From contig MNCI01009026.1 of assembly GCA_015680685.1 (NCBI GenBank), positions 1,333 to 31,053 of the forward strand: DNA of 29,721 nucleotides, given 5' to 3'. Positions 29,480 to 29,721 of this stretch are shown here, piece after piece. The notes under the pieces are model-generated. The model was not told the origin of the DNA and did no database searches. It saw only the letters and a list, made by a program, of their open reading frames with translations. The DNA comes from Gnetum montanum (lineage: Eukaryota; Streptophyta; Gnetopsida; Gnetales; Gnetaceae). Within the stretch, counting starts at the first letter, position 1. The number at the start of each line of letters is the position of its first letter. The position numbers and the translations under genes are program-made.

Positions 29480-29721
29480 AATCAAAGTTATCTATGAGAT
29501 ATAGCAATTATGAGTCAATAAGATATAAAATGATAATTACAAATATTAAGGATGAAATGATGTGTTGATTAAGTATAACAAAATCATAAATAAAATACAA
29601 TTACATATAGTAGTTAGGAAAATCAAGTGTTATATAATAAAGTAAAGGCATATGAAATAATATGTAAGGAGGAACATCAAAGATCTTATGATGTCTAATA
29701 GAGTCATGGTTGTATAAAGGG
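29480..29721. other. Start of a presumed copia internal region
   Basis: AT-rich with many stops; no gag frame can be recognised before the window ends. Confidence 0.3.

Overview
This window looks like seed-plant nuclear DNA, probably from a large, repeat-rich genome. The reasons are AT-rich sequence, GT-AG introns, plant-type Ty3/gypsy elements of the Tat type, and many decayed reading frames. I cannot name the species. No gene here appears intact.

The layout is nested. The outer layer is an unrecognised, intron-containing host pseudogene on the + strand, with pieces at 1-795 and 26694-28740. It is split by element A (796-26597, minus strand), a Ty3/gypsy retrotransposon with 1.34 kb LTRs, gag-protease (24998 down to about 21330), and RT-RNase H, a second archaeal-type RNase H and integrase (7079 down to 3603). 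Element A was later interrupted by element B (7573-16533, plus strand), a related but non-autonomous retrotransposon. Element B has 1.7 kb LTRs, a gag and an inactive protease, and no RT or integrase. Without B, element A would be about 16.8 kb. At the right edge, the end of a Ty1/copia-type LTR with an initiator-Met primer site is visible near 29467.

The most interesting object lies between A's protease and A's RT, on the opposite strand to A. It is a multi-exon gene at about 16600-20880, with phase-compatible GT-AG introns, a coiled-coil region, an acidic His-Glu-Asp tail and poly(A) signals. Its candidate TATA box (7530) is now separated from its body by element B. A strong splice acceptor sits just before A's RT (7080), so the antisense gene may occupy a sense-strand intron of A, like the intron known between protease and RT in Ogre elements. 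The antisense gene and A's gag are disabled largely by TAG codons in otherwise open frames, as expected if CAG codons in methylated CHG sites were deaminated.

A and B share several cis features: a primer site matching tRNA-Asn, the same purine tract AAAGAGGGGCCA, a stem-loop enclosing that tract, and a family of short spacer repeats. They therefore look like an autonomous and a non-autonomous member of one lineage. Coordinates, frames and LTR comparisons were worked out by eye. No database search was run.
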